From an uncultured Lachnospiraceae bacterium (GTDB lineage Bacteria > Bacillota > Clostridia > Lachnospirales > Lachnospiraceae), in contig CANREG010000001.1 of assembly GCA_947629565.1 (NCBI GenBank), positions 22,659 to 86,658 of the forward strand: 64,000 nucleotides of DNA, written 5' to 3'. Shown here piece after piece: positions 50,217 to 58,573 of the stretch. The notes below the pieces were generated by a model that saw only the letters and a list, made by a program, of their open reading frames with translations, was not told the origin of the DNA and did not search any database. Every line of letters begins with the position of its first letter. The first letter of the stretch is position 1. The translations under genes and the position numbers were made by a program.

Positions 50217-50493
50217 CGTAAAAATACCAAGTGCAGGAGAGTATTTTTGTACAGTCATCGGCCAAAAGCAGGTAGGTTTAATTTTCTTTGTTAATATACC
50301 GCTTCCAGAAATAAAAGAAAAAAATATAAGAATCACCAAAATAACAATAAGTGGTTCTAATGCCTCATTTTTGAATCCCGTCGTTACCACCGTAAAAGAA
50401 AACCATTCATTTATTATATATAGTGATAATGCAGATTTACTATATTGGTGTAACAACTATACCGTATTCGATGTGTATTATACTGTGAATTAA
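50203..50493 (+). CDS. Alternative fibre tip C (silent, forward)
   Basis: 96 codons from LNSNFVKIPSAGEYF to VFDVYYTVN, differing from tip A at 7 residues (QVG for QAG, TVN for TVG and others). No start codon. It could replace tip A by recombination between direct sites 1 and 3 (with loss of the recombinase) or by double inversion. Confidence 0.85.
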   Translation, partial: LNSNFVKIPSAGEYFCTVIGQKQVGLIFFVNIPLPEIKEKNIRITKITISGSNASFLNPVVTTVKENHSFIIYSDNADLLYWCNNYTVFDVYYTVN

Positions 50494-50762
50494 GTCTTAG
50501 CACAGATGACGTGTGCAGCCGCATACACAGTTTGTGGGGAGCCGTAGCCGTTAAATACTGTAACCACAACATTCGTGGTGGTAAATGATACAAGGGTAAG
50601 CTGTGAATACCATGTTAATATTGAGGTGTACGGTATCGCACATATAGGTGTATATCCAGCCGGTAACGTATATGCCATGGTGGCTGTTGTTGCTGTGCCT
50701 CTACCTTCCACATTCTGAATGATCGCCGTTTCTGTCTGCACGATTTTTAAATTTGAGTTTAG
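50490..50762 (-). CDS. Alternative fibre tip D (silent, reverse)
   Basis: 90 codons, LNSNLKIVQTETAIIQNVEGRG to HVICAKT. Homologous to tip B along its length (YTLPxGYTPI, PYT..TWY.Q, SFTT, NGYG). Its stop overlaps that of tip C. It would be expressed after inversion of 48616-50762. Confidence 0.85.
   Translation of the reverse strand, partial: LNSNLKIVQTETAIIQNVEGRGTATTATMAYTLPAGYTPICAIPYTSILTWYSQLTLVSFTTTNVVVTVFNGYGSPQTVYAAAHVICAKT
50749..50762 (-). repeat. Recombination site 4 (reverse)
   Basis: Exact inverse of site 1, the outer right boundary of the locus. Confidence 0.9.
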
Positions 50763-50781
50763 CCATAATAATATGTGTTTA

Positions 50782-50819
50782 AATAAGCATTCAGCTGAGC
50801 TTGCTGAGTGCTTATTTTT
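50782..50819 (+). terminator. Terminator after the fibre locus
   Basis: AATAAGCATTCAGC and GCTGAGTGCTTATT pair around TGAGCTT, followed by five T. It lies just outside site 4, so it stays fixed in every configuration. Confidence 0.8.
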
Positions 50820-50878
50820 ATGCATAGGAGGTGTTTTAAGCAGGAATTAAAGTAATAATGGAGAAAGGAGATTACAAA

Positions 50879-51322
50879 ATGAAGACAGGATTGTGTTCGA
50901 TGATTGGTGCGGTTGGTGCTGCACTTGCATCATTTTTTGGTGGATGGAGTACAGGGCTTGCTACATTGGTGTTTTTCATGGCCGTAGACTATATATCAGG
51001 GCTTGTAGTTGCCGGAGTGTTCCACAACAGCAAAAAGACTGATACAGGTGCATTGGAAAGCCGTGCCGGATGGAAGGGCTTGTGCCGTAAGTGCATGACG
51101 CTTGTGTATGTGCTGATTGCATACAGACTTGATGTGATGATTGGCATAAACTATATCCAGGATGCAGTCATTATTGCCTTTGTGGCAAACGAGCTGATAA
51201 GCATTACAGAAAATGCCGGGCTGATGGGGCTTCCATTACCGGATAAAATCAAGTGGGCTATCGATGTATTGCAGAAAAGAAGTAAGGAAGGAGATGTTGA
51301 CAATGGCGAAAAACACAGTTGA
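50879..51322 (+). CDS. Holin
   Basis: 147 residues with three or four hydrophobic helices (about 10-28, 33-52, 75-90, 95-115) and TLVFFMAVDYISGL, the motif of the Cph1/TcdE-related phage holin family. It makes the membrane pores that release endolysin. ATG at 50879 follows AAAGGAG. Overlaps the lysin gene. Confidence 0.88.
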   Translation: MKTGLCSMIGAVGAALASFFGGWSTGLATLVFFMAVDYISGLVVAGVFHNSKKTDTGALESRAGWKGLCRKCMTLVYVLIAYRLDVMIGINYIQDAVIIAFVANELISITENAGLMGLPLPDKIKWAIDVLQKRSKEGDVDNGEKHS

Positions 51323-52091
51323 CAAAGTAATAAAACTTGCAAAAGCAGAGGTTGGTTATTTAGAGAAATCAGCAGCGGCCTACAAGAAGAACAATGCTAT
51401 TCTTGATGAGAAGACCAGAGGGGCCGGATCAGACAATTACACCAAATACGGACGCGATATGCACAAGCTGTACCCGTCCGTGATGGATTTTCCGGCGTAT
51501 TGGTGTGATGCTTTTGTTGACTGGTGCTTTTATAAGGCATACGGCAAGGCGAACGCAAAGGGCCTATTGGCAGGAAATTTTGACGATTACACAGTTGCAT
51601 CTTGTCAGTTATACAAGAACAAGAACGCATTGGACAGCACACCAAAGAAGGGCGCACAGGTATTTTTCACGAAAAACGGACAGGTCAGCGGTTGTTATCA
51701 TACCGGAATTGTCTATAAAGTGGATGATACATACTTCTACGCCATTGAAGGAAATACGTCAGGTGCATCCGGCGTTATCAGCAATGGCGGCGGTGTAGCA
51801 AAGAAGAAATATAGCCGGGCAGCATATAAAGGCAAGGTGCTTTTTGGTCATCCGAAGTACGACAAAAAGGAAAATGATTCAACGCCTACGGCAGCAGTTA
51901 AGTATTACAAGAAGTATACAGGGAAATCGACCAGTATCGTTGATGCCCTGAATGCAATCGGAGTTGATTCATCCATGAGCAAAAGAAAGAAGATTGCAGC
52001 GGCAAACAATGTTTCAGGTTATAAAGGGAGTGAATCACAGAATGTTAAGCTACTGGACCTTCTAAAAAAGGGAAAGCTGATAAAACCGTAA
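51303..52091 (+). CDS. Endolysin (CHAP-type cysteine peptidase/amidase)
   Basis: 262 residues. The catalytic Cys lies in AYWCDAFVDWCF and the His in GCYHTGIVYKV, both typical of CHAP domains. The C-terminal ~65 residues (YYKKYTGKSTSIVDALNAIGVDSS...LLDLLKKGKLIKP) form a wall-binding module common in Clostridia phage lysins. Starts 20 bases inside the holin gene. Confidence 0.88.
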   Translation: MAKNTVDKVIKLAKAEVGYLEKSAAAYKKNNAILDEKTRGAGSDNYTKYGRDMHKLYPSVMDFPAYWCDAFVDWCFYKAYGKANAKGLLAGNFDDYTVASCQLYKNKNALDSTPKKGAQVFFTKNGQVSGCYHTGIVYKVDDTYFYAIEGNTSGASGVISNGGGVAKKKYSRAAYKGKVLFGHPKYDKKENDSTPTAAVKYYKKYTGKSTSIVDALNAIGVDSSMSKRKKIAAANNVSGYKGSESQNVKLLDLLKKGKLIKP

Positions 52092-52328
52092 TGATCTTTT
52101 CGGCGAAGCGCAGCTTGCCAAAGTCAAGAAAGCCGGCTTTGATACTTATATCACATGCAGGAGAGGTGGTATCATCTGCATCAACAAAGAAATCGGTTAC
52201 TGAAGTCGCAAAAGAGGTAGTTGCCGGAAAATGGGGCAATGGGAGCGAAAGAAAGGAAAAAGAAACTCGAAGCTGCTGGATATAACTATGAAGAGGTTCA
52301 AAAAAAGGTAAATGCATTAATTAAATAA
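52092..52328 (+). pseudogene. Frameshifted lysin C-terminal remnant (SPOR/CW_7-like)
   Basis: Pieces in shifting frames read DLFGEAQLAKVKKAGFDTYIT (SPOR-like), then KKSVTEVAKEVVAGKWGNG and KLEAAGYNYEEVQKKVNALIK (CW_7/Cpl-7-like). At least two frameshifts separate them and there is no start. It looks like the decayed end of another endolysin left after domain exchange. Confidence 0.65.
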
Positions 52329-52359
52329 ATGGAGTGGAGAAAGTCGTGGCTTAAAAGTT

Positions 52360-52377
52360 TGCCCCCTTTTTGCCCCC
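52360..52377. repeat. Two TGCCCCC repeats phased at 11 bp near attR
   Basis: TGCCCCC at 52360 and 52371, the same sequence, orientation and spacing as the four copies beside attL. Confidence 0.5.
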
Positions 52378-52448
52378 TTTAATGTTTTTTTGATTATTAA
52401 ATAATAGGAAAACACTTGAATTTAAAGGAAAAATGGAATGTAAAACCT

Positions 52449-52464
52449 ATTCCCGTCGCTAGCT
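52449..52464 (+). repeat. attR core
   Basis: Exact repeat of the tRNA-Thr 3' end. The sequence to its left has no tRNA body, so it marks the right prophage junction. Confidence 0.85.
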
Positions 52465-52492
52465 TTATAAAATGAACGGTTCAAAGAAAAAA

Positions 52493-52534
52493 GAGTGGAA
52501 AACCACGTATTTATGCGGTTTATCCACTCTTTTT
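52493..52534 (+). terminator. Original host terminator of tRNA-Thr
   Basis: GAGTGG...CCACTC stem and five T, nearly identical to the copy at 11290-11335 and at the same distance from the att core. Confidence 0.7.
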
Positions 52535-52724
52535 ATTGGGAAATGTGGTAGTATTTTGGCATTGTCCAACCGATACCTGGCAACAGGAGGAGATGTTCGG
52601 CGTGGAAATAGTTACCACATTCCTTTGCCTACTGGCATTATAGCATATGCAAAACTGGTTTGCAATTGTGTTTTGAGACTATTTGTGTGGCACAAACTTT
52701 ACTCAAAATATACAAAAAATGCAA

Positions 52725-52752
52725 TTGACATTTACCAGTACATTGCTATAAT
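52725..52752 (+). promoter_or_regulatory. Promoter of the type I antitoxin RNA
   Basis: Perfect TTGACA (52725-52730), a 16-bp spacer and perfect TATAAT (52747-52752). Confidence 0.8.
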
Positions 52753-52759
52753 ATACTTA

Positions 52760-52868
52760 ATAAGGTAGCCGGAGGGTGAGTGCAGGTCACCCGTCCCGGC
52801 GAAGTATTAAGCTAAGAAATAGCTGTCCTAACTTTCACAGGGATCAGGACGGCTATTTCTTATTTTTC
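52760..52868 (+). ncRNA. RatA-like antisense RNA antitoxin
   Basis: The predicted transcript starts near 52760, has the hairpin GGGTGAGTGCAGGTCACCC, and ends at the stem AAGAAATAGCTGTCC/GGACGGCTATTTCTT (52814-52861) with a T tail. It overlaps the 3' end of the opposite toxin mRNA, as RatA overlaps txpA in Bacillus subtilis. Confidence 0.65.
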
Positions 52869-52936
52869 ACATTCAGAATAGAAACGATTAGCAGCGCAGC
52901 TGTTAATATAGTCATAAATTCTTCGTATGTACTCAT
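52853..52936 (-). CDS. Holin-like type I toxin (TxpA/Hol_Tox family)
   Basis: 27 residues: short start MSTYEEFM, one hydrophobic helix TILTAALLIVSIL, basic end NVKNKK. This is the pattern of small membrane toxins controlled by antisense RNA. AAGGGGTGGTG precedes the ATG. A TATAAT on this strand at 53009-53004 could be its promoter. Confidence 0.75.
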   Translation of the reverse strand: MSTYEEFMTILTAALLIVSILNVKNKK

Positions 52937-53058
52937 AAGCACCACCCCTTCCGTAAGGCTCGGAACGGATGGAAGCACGTCCCCCGGTTACCCTGTTAAA
53001 TATATTATAAACATGATGGTAAGAGCCGCTACTCCAATCTCCCTTCTGTTAGCCAGGT

Positions 53059-53658
53059 TTACTGTTCATATAACTTTCTTACCTTTTCCCGTATACGCTG
53101 TATGGCATTGTCAATGGATTTCATAGGTTTATTGAGGGAGGCCGCGATGTCCGCATAGGACTGGCCGTCCAGATAAAGGGGCAGTACCGCCTTTTCCATT
53201 TTGCTTAGGTGGGATTGTAATAAATCCATGAAATGAGAGGCGTTTTCGCGCTCCAATATAATCTGCTCCGGATTAGAATTATTGTCGGCCTCTAGGTTAT
53301 CAATCAAGGGCGCATCATCTTCATTTAACTGGCTGTAAAAAGAGATATAAGAGTTAAGCGGAGAGTGCTTCTTCCGGTTAGAGGCTTTGATTGCGCTGTA
53401 AATTTGCCGGTCAATGCAAAGCCTGGCAAAGGTATAGAAGGAGGCGGTTGTATCCTCCTGGTAGTTCTGGATCGCCTTGAACAATCCAATCATTCCCTCC
53501 TGGGAGAGGTCCTCCGTATCTGCGCCAATCAGATACAGGGTACGGCTGGATTTTCTCACCAGGGGGGTGTATTTTTTCAGAAGATATTCAGTTGCATCTT
53601 CATTTCCGTTGCGGATGAATAGAATCAGTTCTTCATCTGTGTTTTTTTCAAAATTCAT
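53059..53658 (-). CDS. RNA polymerase sigma factor, SigH-like sigma-70 family
   Basis: 199 residues with region 2 (EYLLKKYTPLVRKSSRTLYLIGADTEDLSQEGMIGL and FYTFARLCIDRQIYSAIK) and region 4 (LPLYLDGQSYADIAASLNKPMKSIDNAIQRIREK). The length and region 2 fit the SigH/SigI-type alternative factors of Clostridia. The gene order sigma-membrane protein suggests a shared transcript; the gap is 16 bases. Its targets are unknown. Confidence 0.85.
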   Translation of the reverse strand: MNFEKNTDEELILFIRNGNEDATEYLLKKYTPLVRKSSRTLYLIGADTEDLSQEGMIGLFKAIQNYQEDTTASFYTFARLCIDRQIYSAIKASNRKKHSPLNSYISFYSQLNEDDAPLIDNLEADNNSNPEQIILERENASHFMDLLQSHLSKMEKAVLPLYLDGQSYADIAASLNKPMKSIDNAIQRIREKVRKLYEQ

Positions 53659-53674
53659 GGTTACCTCTTTTATT

Positions 53675-54373
53675 TTACTCTGCCGGTACAGCCGGAATAT
53701 CTGTGTCCTCTGCAGGGGGCTGTTCCGTCTGGCTTTCTATAGGGGCTTCTGTGGTTGCCTCTGTCGGGGCTTCCGTAGGCGGCGCTGTCGTTGCCTCGGT
53801 AGTGGATTGGGTGGTCGCCTCTGTGGTTTTCATTGCTTCGGTAGTAGTCTTGGCATCGTCGAGAACCTTGTTGGTGATATCGTCAATATTATTTTCTAAA
53901 TTTTTCTTTTCTTCATCTTCTTCAGTCTTATCAGACTTGTCTTTTTTGTTATCGGAAGAATCGTCTTTATCCGAATCAACATTCTTATCCGAATCATCAT
54001 CTTTGAAAAAGCGTTCCGCAGTTGTCTCATTTTTACTCTTGTCTTTCCGTCTGTCCGAACTGCTGCCTGTGTTGTTGACGATAAAGGAGATTACGCCTAA
54101 GAACAGGCAGGCAATGACAATCACTACCAAAATCAGCAGAATGGTCTTTAACATATCGCGGTTGGGATTGTTCCGGTTATCCCGGCGCTTTTTCTCCGCC
54201 TCCTGCTGCATTCTTGCCCGCTCTGCCCTTGACTTTGCAGCGGCAATTTTCTTTTCTTCCTTTAAGCGCAGCTTTTCCTCCTCTTTTTCAAATTCCTCGT
54301 CATATTCATTTAAGTCAAAATCCACAATATCAAATTCTTCATTTTGCGAAGATTCTTTTGTTTCCTGATTCAT
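53675..54373 (-). CDS. Single-pass membrane protein with mucin-like tail
   Basis: 232 residues. Order: acidic N-terminus, charged coiled coil (about 20-65: EEFEKEEEKLRLKEEKKIAA), membrane helix (MLKTILLILVVIVIACLFLGVI), Asp/Ser/Lys-rich stretch, then Thr/Glu/Pro repeats (TTEATTAPPTEAPTEATTEA). The tail would lie outside the cell. It is upstream of and probably co-transcribed with the sigma gene, so it could be its sensor or anti-sigma factor; this is inference. Start chosen downstream of the promoter's start point. Confidence 0.7.
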   Translation of the reverse strand: MNQETKESSQNEEFDIVDFDLNEYDEEFEKEEEKLRLKEEKKIAAAKSRAERARMQQEAEKKRRDNRNNPNRDMLKTILLILVVIVIACLFLGVISFIVNNTGSSSDRRKDKSKNETTAERFFKDDDSDKNVDSDKDDSSDNKKDKSDKTEEDEEKKNLENNIDDITNKVLDDAKTTTEAMKTTEATTQSTTEATTAPPTEAPTEATTEAPIESQTEQPPAEDTDIPAVPAE

Positions 54374-54425
54374 AGTTTTTCTAACCGCCTTTGGGGCGGC
54401 ATGTCCTTTCTTTGCGTTTACCATG

Positions 54426-54454
54426 AATATACTACAAAACCTCGGAATAAGCAA
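54426..54454 (-). promoter_or_regulatory. Promoter for the membrane protein-sigma pair
   Basis: On the minus strand TTGCTT (54454-54449), 17 bp, TATATT (54431-54426). Confidence 0.6.
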
Positions 54455-54562
54455 ATATTTCTATTATCTGTCTTTTTTGGCTGATATATGCAATGCCTGT
54501 GGCGGATAATGGAAAAAAGGAGCCGGATTTACAGAAAAAATACGGTTATGGAGCGGGTTTGA

Positions 54563-54591
54563 TTGACGGAAAGGCGTAAATGTAGTATAGT
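54563..54591 (+). promoter_or_regulatory. glnS promoter
   Basis: TTGACG (54563-54568), a 17-bp spacer and TATAGT (54586-54591), about 60 bases before the ATG. Confidence 0.7.
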
Positions 54592-54653
54592 AATAATAAT
54601 TGTGGAATGAAAAATGAGGGTATTTAGAAAGATAGATAAAGGAGTCAGCACAT

Positions 54654-56312
54654 ATGGAAGGCGAGGCAGTTTCAAAGAATTTTATCGAGCAGATTATCGA
54701 GCAGGATTTACAGGAGGGCAAATACGACAGGATTGTTACGCGATTTCCGCCGGAGCCTAATGGATATCTGCATATTGGACATGCAAAGTCCATTATTTTA
54801 AATTCCGGGCTGGCGAAAGAATACAATGGTAAGTTTAATCTAAGATTTGATGATACCAATCCCACCAAGGAAAAGACCGAGTATGTGGAATCTATTTTGG
54901 AGGATGTGCGCTGGCTTGGCGCGGATTTCGGTGAGGAATATTATTATGCTTCGGATTATTTTGACGCCATGTATGAGGGCGCGGTGAAGCTGATTCGGAA
55001 GGGAAAAGCCTATGTTTGCGATTTGTCCGCTGAGGAGATTCGGGAATATCGGGGAACGCTGAAGGAGCCGGGAAAGGAGAGCCCCTACCGGAACCGGAGC
55101 GTGGAGGAGAATCTCGACTTGTTTGAACGGATGAAGAACGGGGAGTTTCCCGACGGCGCCAAGGTGCTGCGGGCGAAGATTGATATGGCCTCTCCTAATA
55201 TTAATATGCGGGACCCGGTGATTTACCGGATTGCCAGAATGACTCACCACAATACCGGGGATAAATGGTGCATTTACCCCATGTATGATTTTGCCCACCC
55301 CATTGAGGACGCTGTGGAAGGCGTTACCCACTCTATCTGCACGCTGGAATTTGAGGACCACAGGCCCTTGTATGACTGGGTAGTGCGGGAGCTGGAATTT
55401 GAACATCCGCCCAAGCAGATTGAGTTTGCCAAGCTGTATTTACAGAATGTGATTACCGGCAAGCGGTATATTAAAAAATTAGTGGAGGACGGCGTGGTAG
55501 ACGGCTGGGACGATCCAAGGCTTGTCTCTATAAGCGCGCTTAGAAGAAAGGGCGTGACGCCGGAAGCAATCCGCATGTTTATGGATTTATCCGGTGTGTC
55601 TAAGGCCAATTCCACCTCCGATATGGCAATGTTAGAGTACTGTATCCGCGAAGACTTGCGCATGAAGGCAAAGCGGATGATGGCTGTGTTAGATCCGGTG
55701 AAGTTAATTATCGACAATTATCCGGAGGGGCAGTCAGAGCTTTTGGAAGTGGAGAATAATCAGGAGAACGAGGCGTTGGGAACCCGTCAGGTTTCCTTTA
55801 GCCGGGAATTATATATTGAGCGGGAGGATTTCATGGAGGTTCCCCCAAAGAAATATTTCCGCCTGTTCCCGGGCAATGAGGTCCGGCTGAAAAATGCGTA
55901 TTTTGTGACCTGTACGGATTTTGTAAAGGATGAACAGGGCAATGTGACGGAAGTGCACTGTACCTACGACCCGGCAACCCGTTCCGGCTCCGGCTTTGAG
56001 GGGCGCAAGGTGAAGGGAACCATTCACTGGGTAGATGCGGCAACAGCGGTGGACGCCACCGTCCGTTTATATGAGAATCTGATTCAGGAGGGGGACGAGG
56101 AATTAAAGGAGGATTACTCCAACCTAAACCCCAACTCATTGATTGAGCGGCAGCATTGTAAGTTAGAGGCGGCATTTGCGGGAACGAAGCAGGGAGAGCA
56201 TTTTCAATTCCTGCGGAATGGATTTTTCTGTACAGATTCTAAGGATTCAACCGAGGAACATCTGGTATTTAACCGGATTGTTTCTTTAAAGAGTTCATAC
56301 AGACCAAAATAG
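54654..56312 (+). CDS. glnS: Glutaminyl-tRNA synthetase
   Basis: 552 residues, class [20 protein letters not shown] carries the HIGH motif; [35 protein letters not shown] and the C-terminal anticodon-binding beta barrels follow in order. Close length match to E. coli GlnRS (554). Presence of GlnRS means at least part of Gln-tRNA is charged directly. Own promoter and AAAGGAG. Confidence 0.93.
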   Translation: MEGEAVSKNFIEQIIEQDLQEGKYDRIVTRFPPEPNGYLHIGHAKSIILNSGLAKEYNGKFNLRFDDTNPTKEKTEYVESILEDVRWLGADFGEEYYYASDYFDAMYEGAVKLIRKGKAYVCDLSAEEIREYRGTLKEPGKESPYRNRSVEENLDLFERMKNGEFPDGAKVLRAKIDMASPNINMRDPVIYRIARMTHHNTGDKWCIYPMYDFAHPIEDAVEGVTHSICTLEFEDHRPLYDWVVRELEFEHPPKQIEFAKLYLQNVITGKRYIKKLVEDGVVDGWDDPRLVSISALRRKGVTPEAIRMFMDLSGVSKANSTSDMAMLEYCIREDLRMKAKRMMAVLDPVKLIIDNYPEGQSELLEVENNQENEALGTRQVSFSRELYIEREDFMEVPPKKYFRLFPGNEVRLKNAYFVTCTDFVKDEQGNVTEVHCTYDPATRSGSGFEGRKVKGTIHWVDAATAVDATVRLYENLIQEGDEELKEDYSNLNPNSLIERQHCKLEAAFAGTKQGEHFQFLRNGFFCTDSKDSTEEHLVFNRIVSLKSSYRPK

Positions 56313-56322
56313 GAGGCAGGTT

Positions 56323-57174
56323 ATGGGATTATTTTCAGGATTAGAGACATTAGGTTTAAAGCATACGGATATTGAGATTTATGAAAAACCGGAGGCAAAG
56401 GAGGAGGTTGAAAAGCCGAAGGTAGCGGAGAAAAAGGAGTTTCGGGAGGAGGATGTATTATTCCGGAAATCCTATAATTGTCCGGTCTGTGATGCGGATT
56501 TTAAGACATTGACAGTGCGGACGGGTAAGGTAAGGAGCGTCGGACAGGGCGATTATTTAAGGCCGCTTTATAAGGATATGGACCCTTTGAAATATGACGC
56601 TGTTGTCTGCCCTTACTGCGGCTACGCCGCTCTTTCGAGATATTTTAATTCTGTCATGCCGATTCAGCGCAAGCGGATTCAGGAGCAGATTGGGGAGAAT
56701 TTCAAGGGGCTTGTGGTAAGCAAAGACAAGTTTTCCTATGAGGAAGCGGTTGTCCGCTATAAAATGGTGTTATACTGTGATGTGGTGGCCGGAGCGAAGA
56801 ACAGCCGGAAGGCTTATTCCTGCTTAAAGCTCGCCTGGCTGATTCAGGGAATGTTAGATACGGAAAAGGAGACCATGAATGTCAATGATTACATTGAATT
56901 GCAGTCAGATGAACAGGAGTGCATAAAGAATGCTTATGAGGGGTACACCATGGCGTTTTCCAACGAGACCTTCCCTATGTCCGGCATGGATGAGGTTACT
57001 GTCAGCTTTTTGCTGGCGGAGCTGGCATATAAGCTTGGAAAATACCGGGAGTCCCTTATGCAGATTTCCCGTATTATGGGACATGCAAATGCACCGGCAA
57101 GAATTAAGGATAAAGCCCTCGATTTAAAGGAACAGATTCGGGAGCAGGTTAAGAATGAGAAGGCAACTGAGTAG
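56323..57174 (+). CDS. DUF2225 domain-containing protein
   Basis: 283 residues. FRKSYNCPVCDADFKTLTVRTGKVRSVGQ and DAVVCPYCGYAALSRYF carry two CxxC pairs (zinc site), the DUF2225 signature. The C-terminal part is helical and TPR-like (SFLLAELAYKLGKYRESLMQISRI). Function unknown. It follows glnS by 10 bases. Confidence 0.85.
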   Translation: MGLFSGLETLGLKHTDIEIYEKPEAKEEVEKPKVAEKKEFREEDVLFRKSYNCPVCDADFKTLTVRTGKVRSVGQGDYLRPLYKDMDPLKYDAVVCPYCGYAALSRYFNSVMPIQRKRIQEQIGENFKGLVVSKDKFSYEEAVVRYKMVLYCDVVAGAKNSRKAYSCLKLAWLIQGMLDTEKETMNVNDYIELQSDEQECIKNAYEGYTMAFSNETFPMSGMDEVTVSFLLAELAYKLGKYRESLMQISRIMGHANAPARIKDKALDLKEQIREQVKNEKATE

Positions 57175-57200
57175 GAAGAGATCATTTAGGGGGTATTTAT

Positions 57201-57836
57201 TTGGTTAGGGAGTCAGAACAGAAAGAGCAAAAATATATCTATGTCATGTTGAGCAGTACCCATACGGTACCTGCCAGATTAATCCGGCTGTTTACGGGAG
57301 AGCCGTATTCCCACACTTCTTTGGCTTTAGACATGGAGCTTAAGGAAATGTACAGCTTTGCCAGAAAGCATATTTACAATCCCTTTAACTGTGGATTTAT
57401 TGATGAGGACATTGAAAGCGGTATCTTTGGGCGGGACAAGAGTATCAACTGCAGTGTGTATGCGCTGCCGGTGTCGGAGGAGCAGTACGATTTAATCCGC
57501 AAGGAGTTGGAGGTATTTATCAACAACAGGGCGGATTACAACTATAACTATACCGGTCTGTTTACCATTTTGTTTGACCGGAATGTGGAGGACGAAAAGC
57601 GGTTTTTCTGCTCCCAGTTTGTCGCCCATATTTTTAATAAAAGCGGCATACAGCTGTTTTCCAAGGAAGAGGGGTTAATCAGACCGTATGATTTTCATGT
57701 GAAATTAAAAGATAAGCGGATTTATAAAGGGCGGCTTTCGGAATACCGCAACTTTTTAAAGCTGCATAATCCCCATGGAATATCCCGCCGGATTGCTCTT
57801 ATGCAGGGGAATATGCCGGAGGAAATGGCGATGTAG
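57201..57836 (+). CDS. Papain-like (permuted NlpC/P60, YiiX-type) protein
   Basis: 211 residues. The His in GEPYSHTSLALD precedes the Cys in RFFCSQFVAHIF, the order of circularly permuted NlpC/P60 enzymes. No signal peptide is seen, so it is probably cytoplasmic. TTG start with TAGGGGG ahead. Substrate unknown; relatives act on amide or thioester bonds. Confidence 0.6.
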   Translation: MVRESEQKEQKYIYVMLSSTHTVPARLIRLFTGEPYSHTSLALDMELKEMYSFARKHIYNPFNCGFIDEDIESGIFGRDKSINCSVYALPVSEEQYDLIRKELEVFINNRADYNYNYTGLFTILFDRNVEDEKRFFCSQFVAHIFNKSGIQLFSKEEGLIRPYDFHVKLKDKRIYKGRLSEYRNFLKLHNPHGISRRIALMQGNMPEEMAM

Positions 57837-57841
57837 ACCGC

Positions 57842-58573
57842 CTATTCCTCCGCGTCCGGCGTGATGGTTCCATGGGTTTTTAAGACGGCCCGCGGAAGGG
57901 CGTCCTTGGAATTTTTCCAGGGCTCGTTCTGGAATCGGTAATCAAACTTGTTGATGAACCATTCCAAATCCTCCTGCATCCGTTCCATATTGTTAAAATA
58001 GGCGCTGCTGATATCAGACAGAAAATGCTCTAACGGCTCCTTCGCCAGAAAATCCGGCGCCTTATCGTATAGAAGCGCAAAGTGGTAGGTACAAAACCCC
58101 TTTGTGTTTTTTATTGTGTTGGAAAAATCAGCGTCCTTTTTATAAAGATGGAATATGGTATCCACATAGCGGTCAAACATGCCGTCAATGCGGCTGCAGA
58201 TAAAGCAGTTTCGCTGCAGCTTGTCCACATAAGCGCCAACGCCCGTAGAGGCGGAGCTTTTTTTCTTTAATAGCCCTTTTGCGGCAACCGGTTCTTCGGA
58301 AAGTTTTTTTAAGTCCTTTGTGACCTTTGCCATATGGGTGCTGAGAATCAATGCCAGACCTAAACGGTTCTTCTCCTGATAAAGCGCCTGGATATGCTTT
58401 TCGCAAAATCCGGCTTCGTCGGTCATGGCGCGGTTGTCGTCCTCCATGTAACTCGGACCTAAGGTGTATTCAATGGCGTTTCGTTCCAGGTCTTTTTTCA
58501 TTTTGCATAAGGGACATTCACATTCACTTTGAAACGCGTCATTGACGGGAATGGTGTATAATTGCTCTTTCAT
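57842..58573 (-). CDS. DUF6062 family protein
   Basis: 243 residues. ECECPLCKMKKDLE, GFCEKHIQALYQEKNRLGLAL, NCFICSRIDGMFDRYVDTIFHLY and GFCTYHFALL give a repeated CxxC/CxxH pattern, suggesting metal binding. ATG at 58573 has AAAGGAG ahead; the longer frame lacks a site. Convergent with the previous gene, 5 bases apart. Confidence 0.8.
   Translation of the reverse strand: MKEQLYTIPVNDAFQSECECPLCKMKKDLERNAIEYTLGPSYMEDDNRAMTDEAGFCEKHIQALYQEKNRLGLALILSTHMAKVTKDLKKLSEEPVAAKGLLKKKSSASTGVGAYVDKLQRNCFICSRIDGMFDRYVDTIFHLYKKDADFSNTIKNTKGFCTYHFALLYDKAPDFLAKEPLEHFLSDISSAYFNNMERMQEDLEWFINKFDYRFQNEPWKNSKDALPRAVLKTHGTITPDAEE

Larger units (their letters stand above)
48616..50762. other. Shufflon-like invertible tail-fibre locus
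   Basis: Four 14-bp sites in alternating orientation bound two cassettes of exactly 560 bp (48616-49175 and 50203-50762) with a recombinase gene between. Each cassette holds a 291-base forward and a 273-base reverse C-terminal segment whose stop codons overlap at the middle. All four segments begin in frame with the site, so any could be joined to the constant fibre part. Confidence 0.9.
11246..52464. mobile_element. Complete myovirus-type prophage, about 41.2 kb
   Basis: Bounded by a 16-bp direct repeat in tRNA-Thr. It contains integrase, lysogeny switch, early/replication genes, packaging, head, contractile tail (sheath and tube), P2-like baseplate, tail fibre, holin and endolysin in standard order. 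Only the integrase, hicBA, the repressor and alternative fibre segments lie on the minus strand. The base composition is visibly more AT-rich than the left host flank. No essential morphogenesis gene looks broken, so it may be inducible. Confidence 0.93.

Noticed and set aside
52593..52643. 16-codon frame (MFGVEIVTTFL...) after AGGAGG, resembling a small hydrophobic toxin
   Set aside because: Spacing to the start is only two bases, it is very short and has no antisense partner; insufficient support.
52472..52768. 98-codon plus-strand frame right of attR
   Set aside because: It runs through the tRNA terminator and the antitoxin promoter and has no ribosome site or domain.
53703..54368. Plus-strand frame of 221 codons, Ser/Val-rich
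   Set aside because: It is antisense to the Thr/Glu-rich membrane protein, which has a promoter, a membrane helix and a sensible layout.
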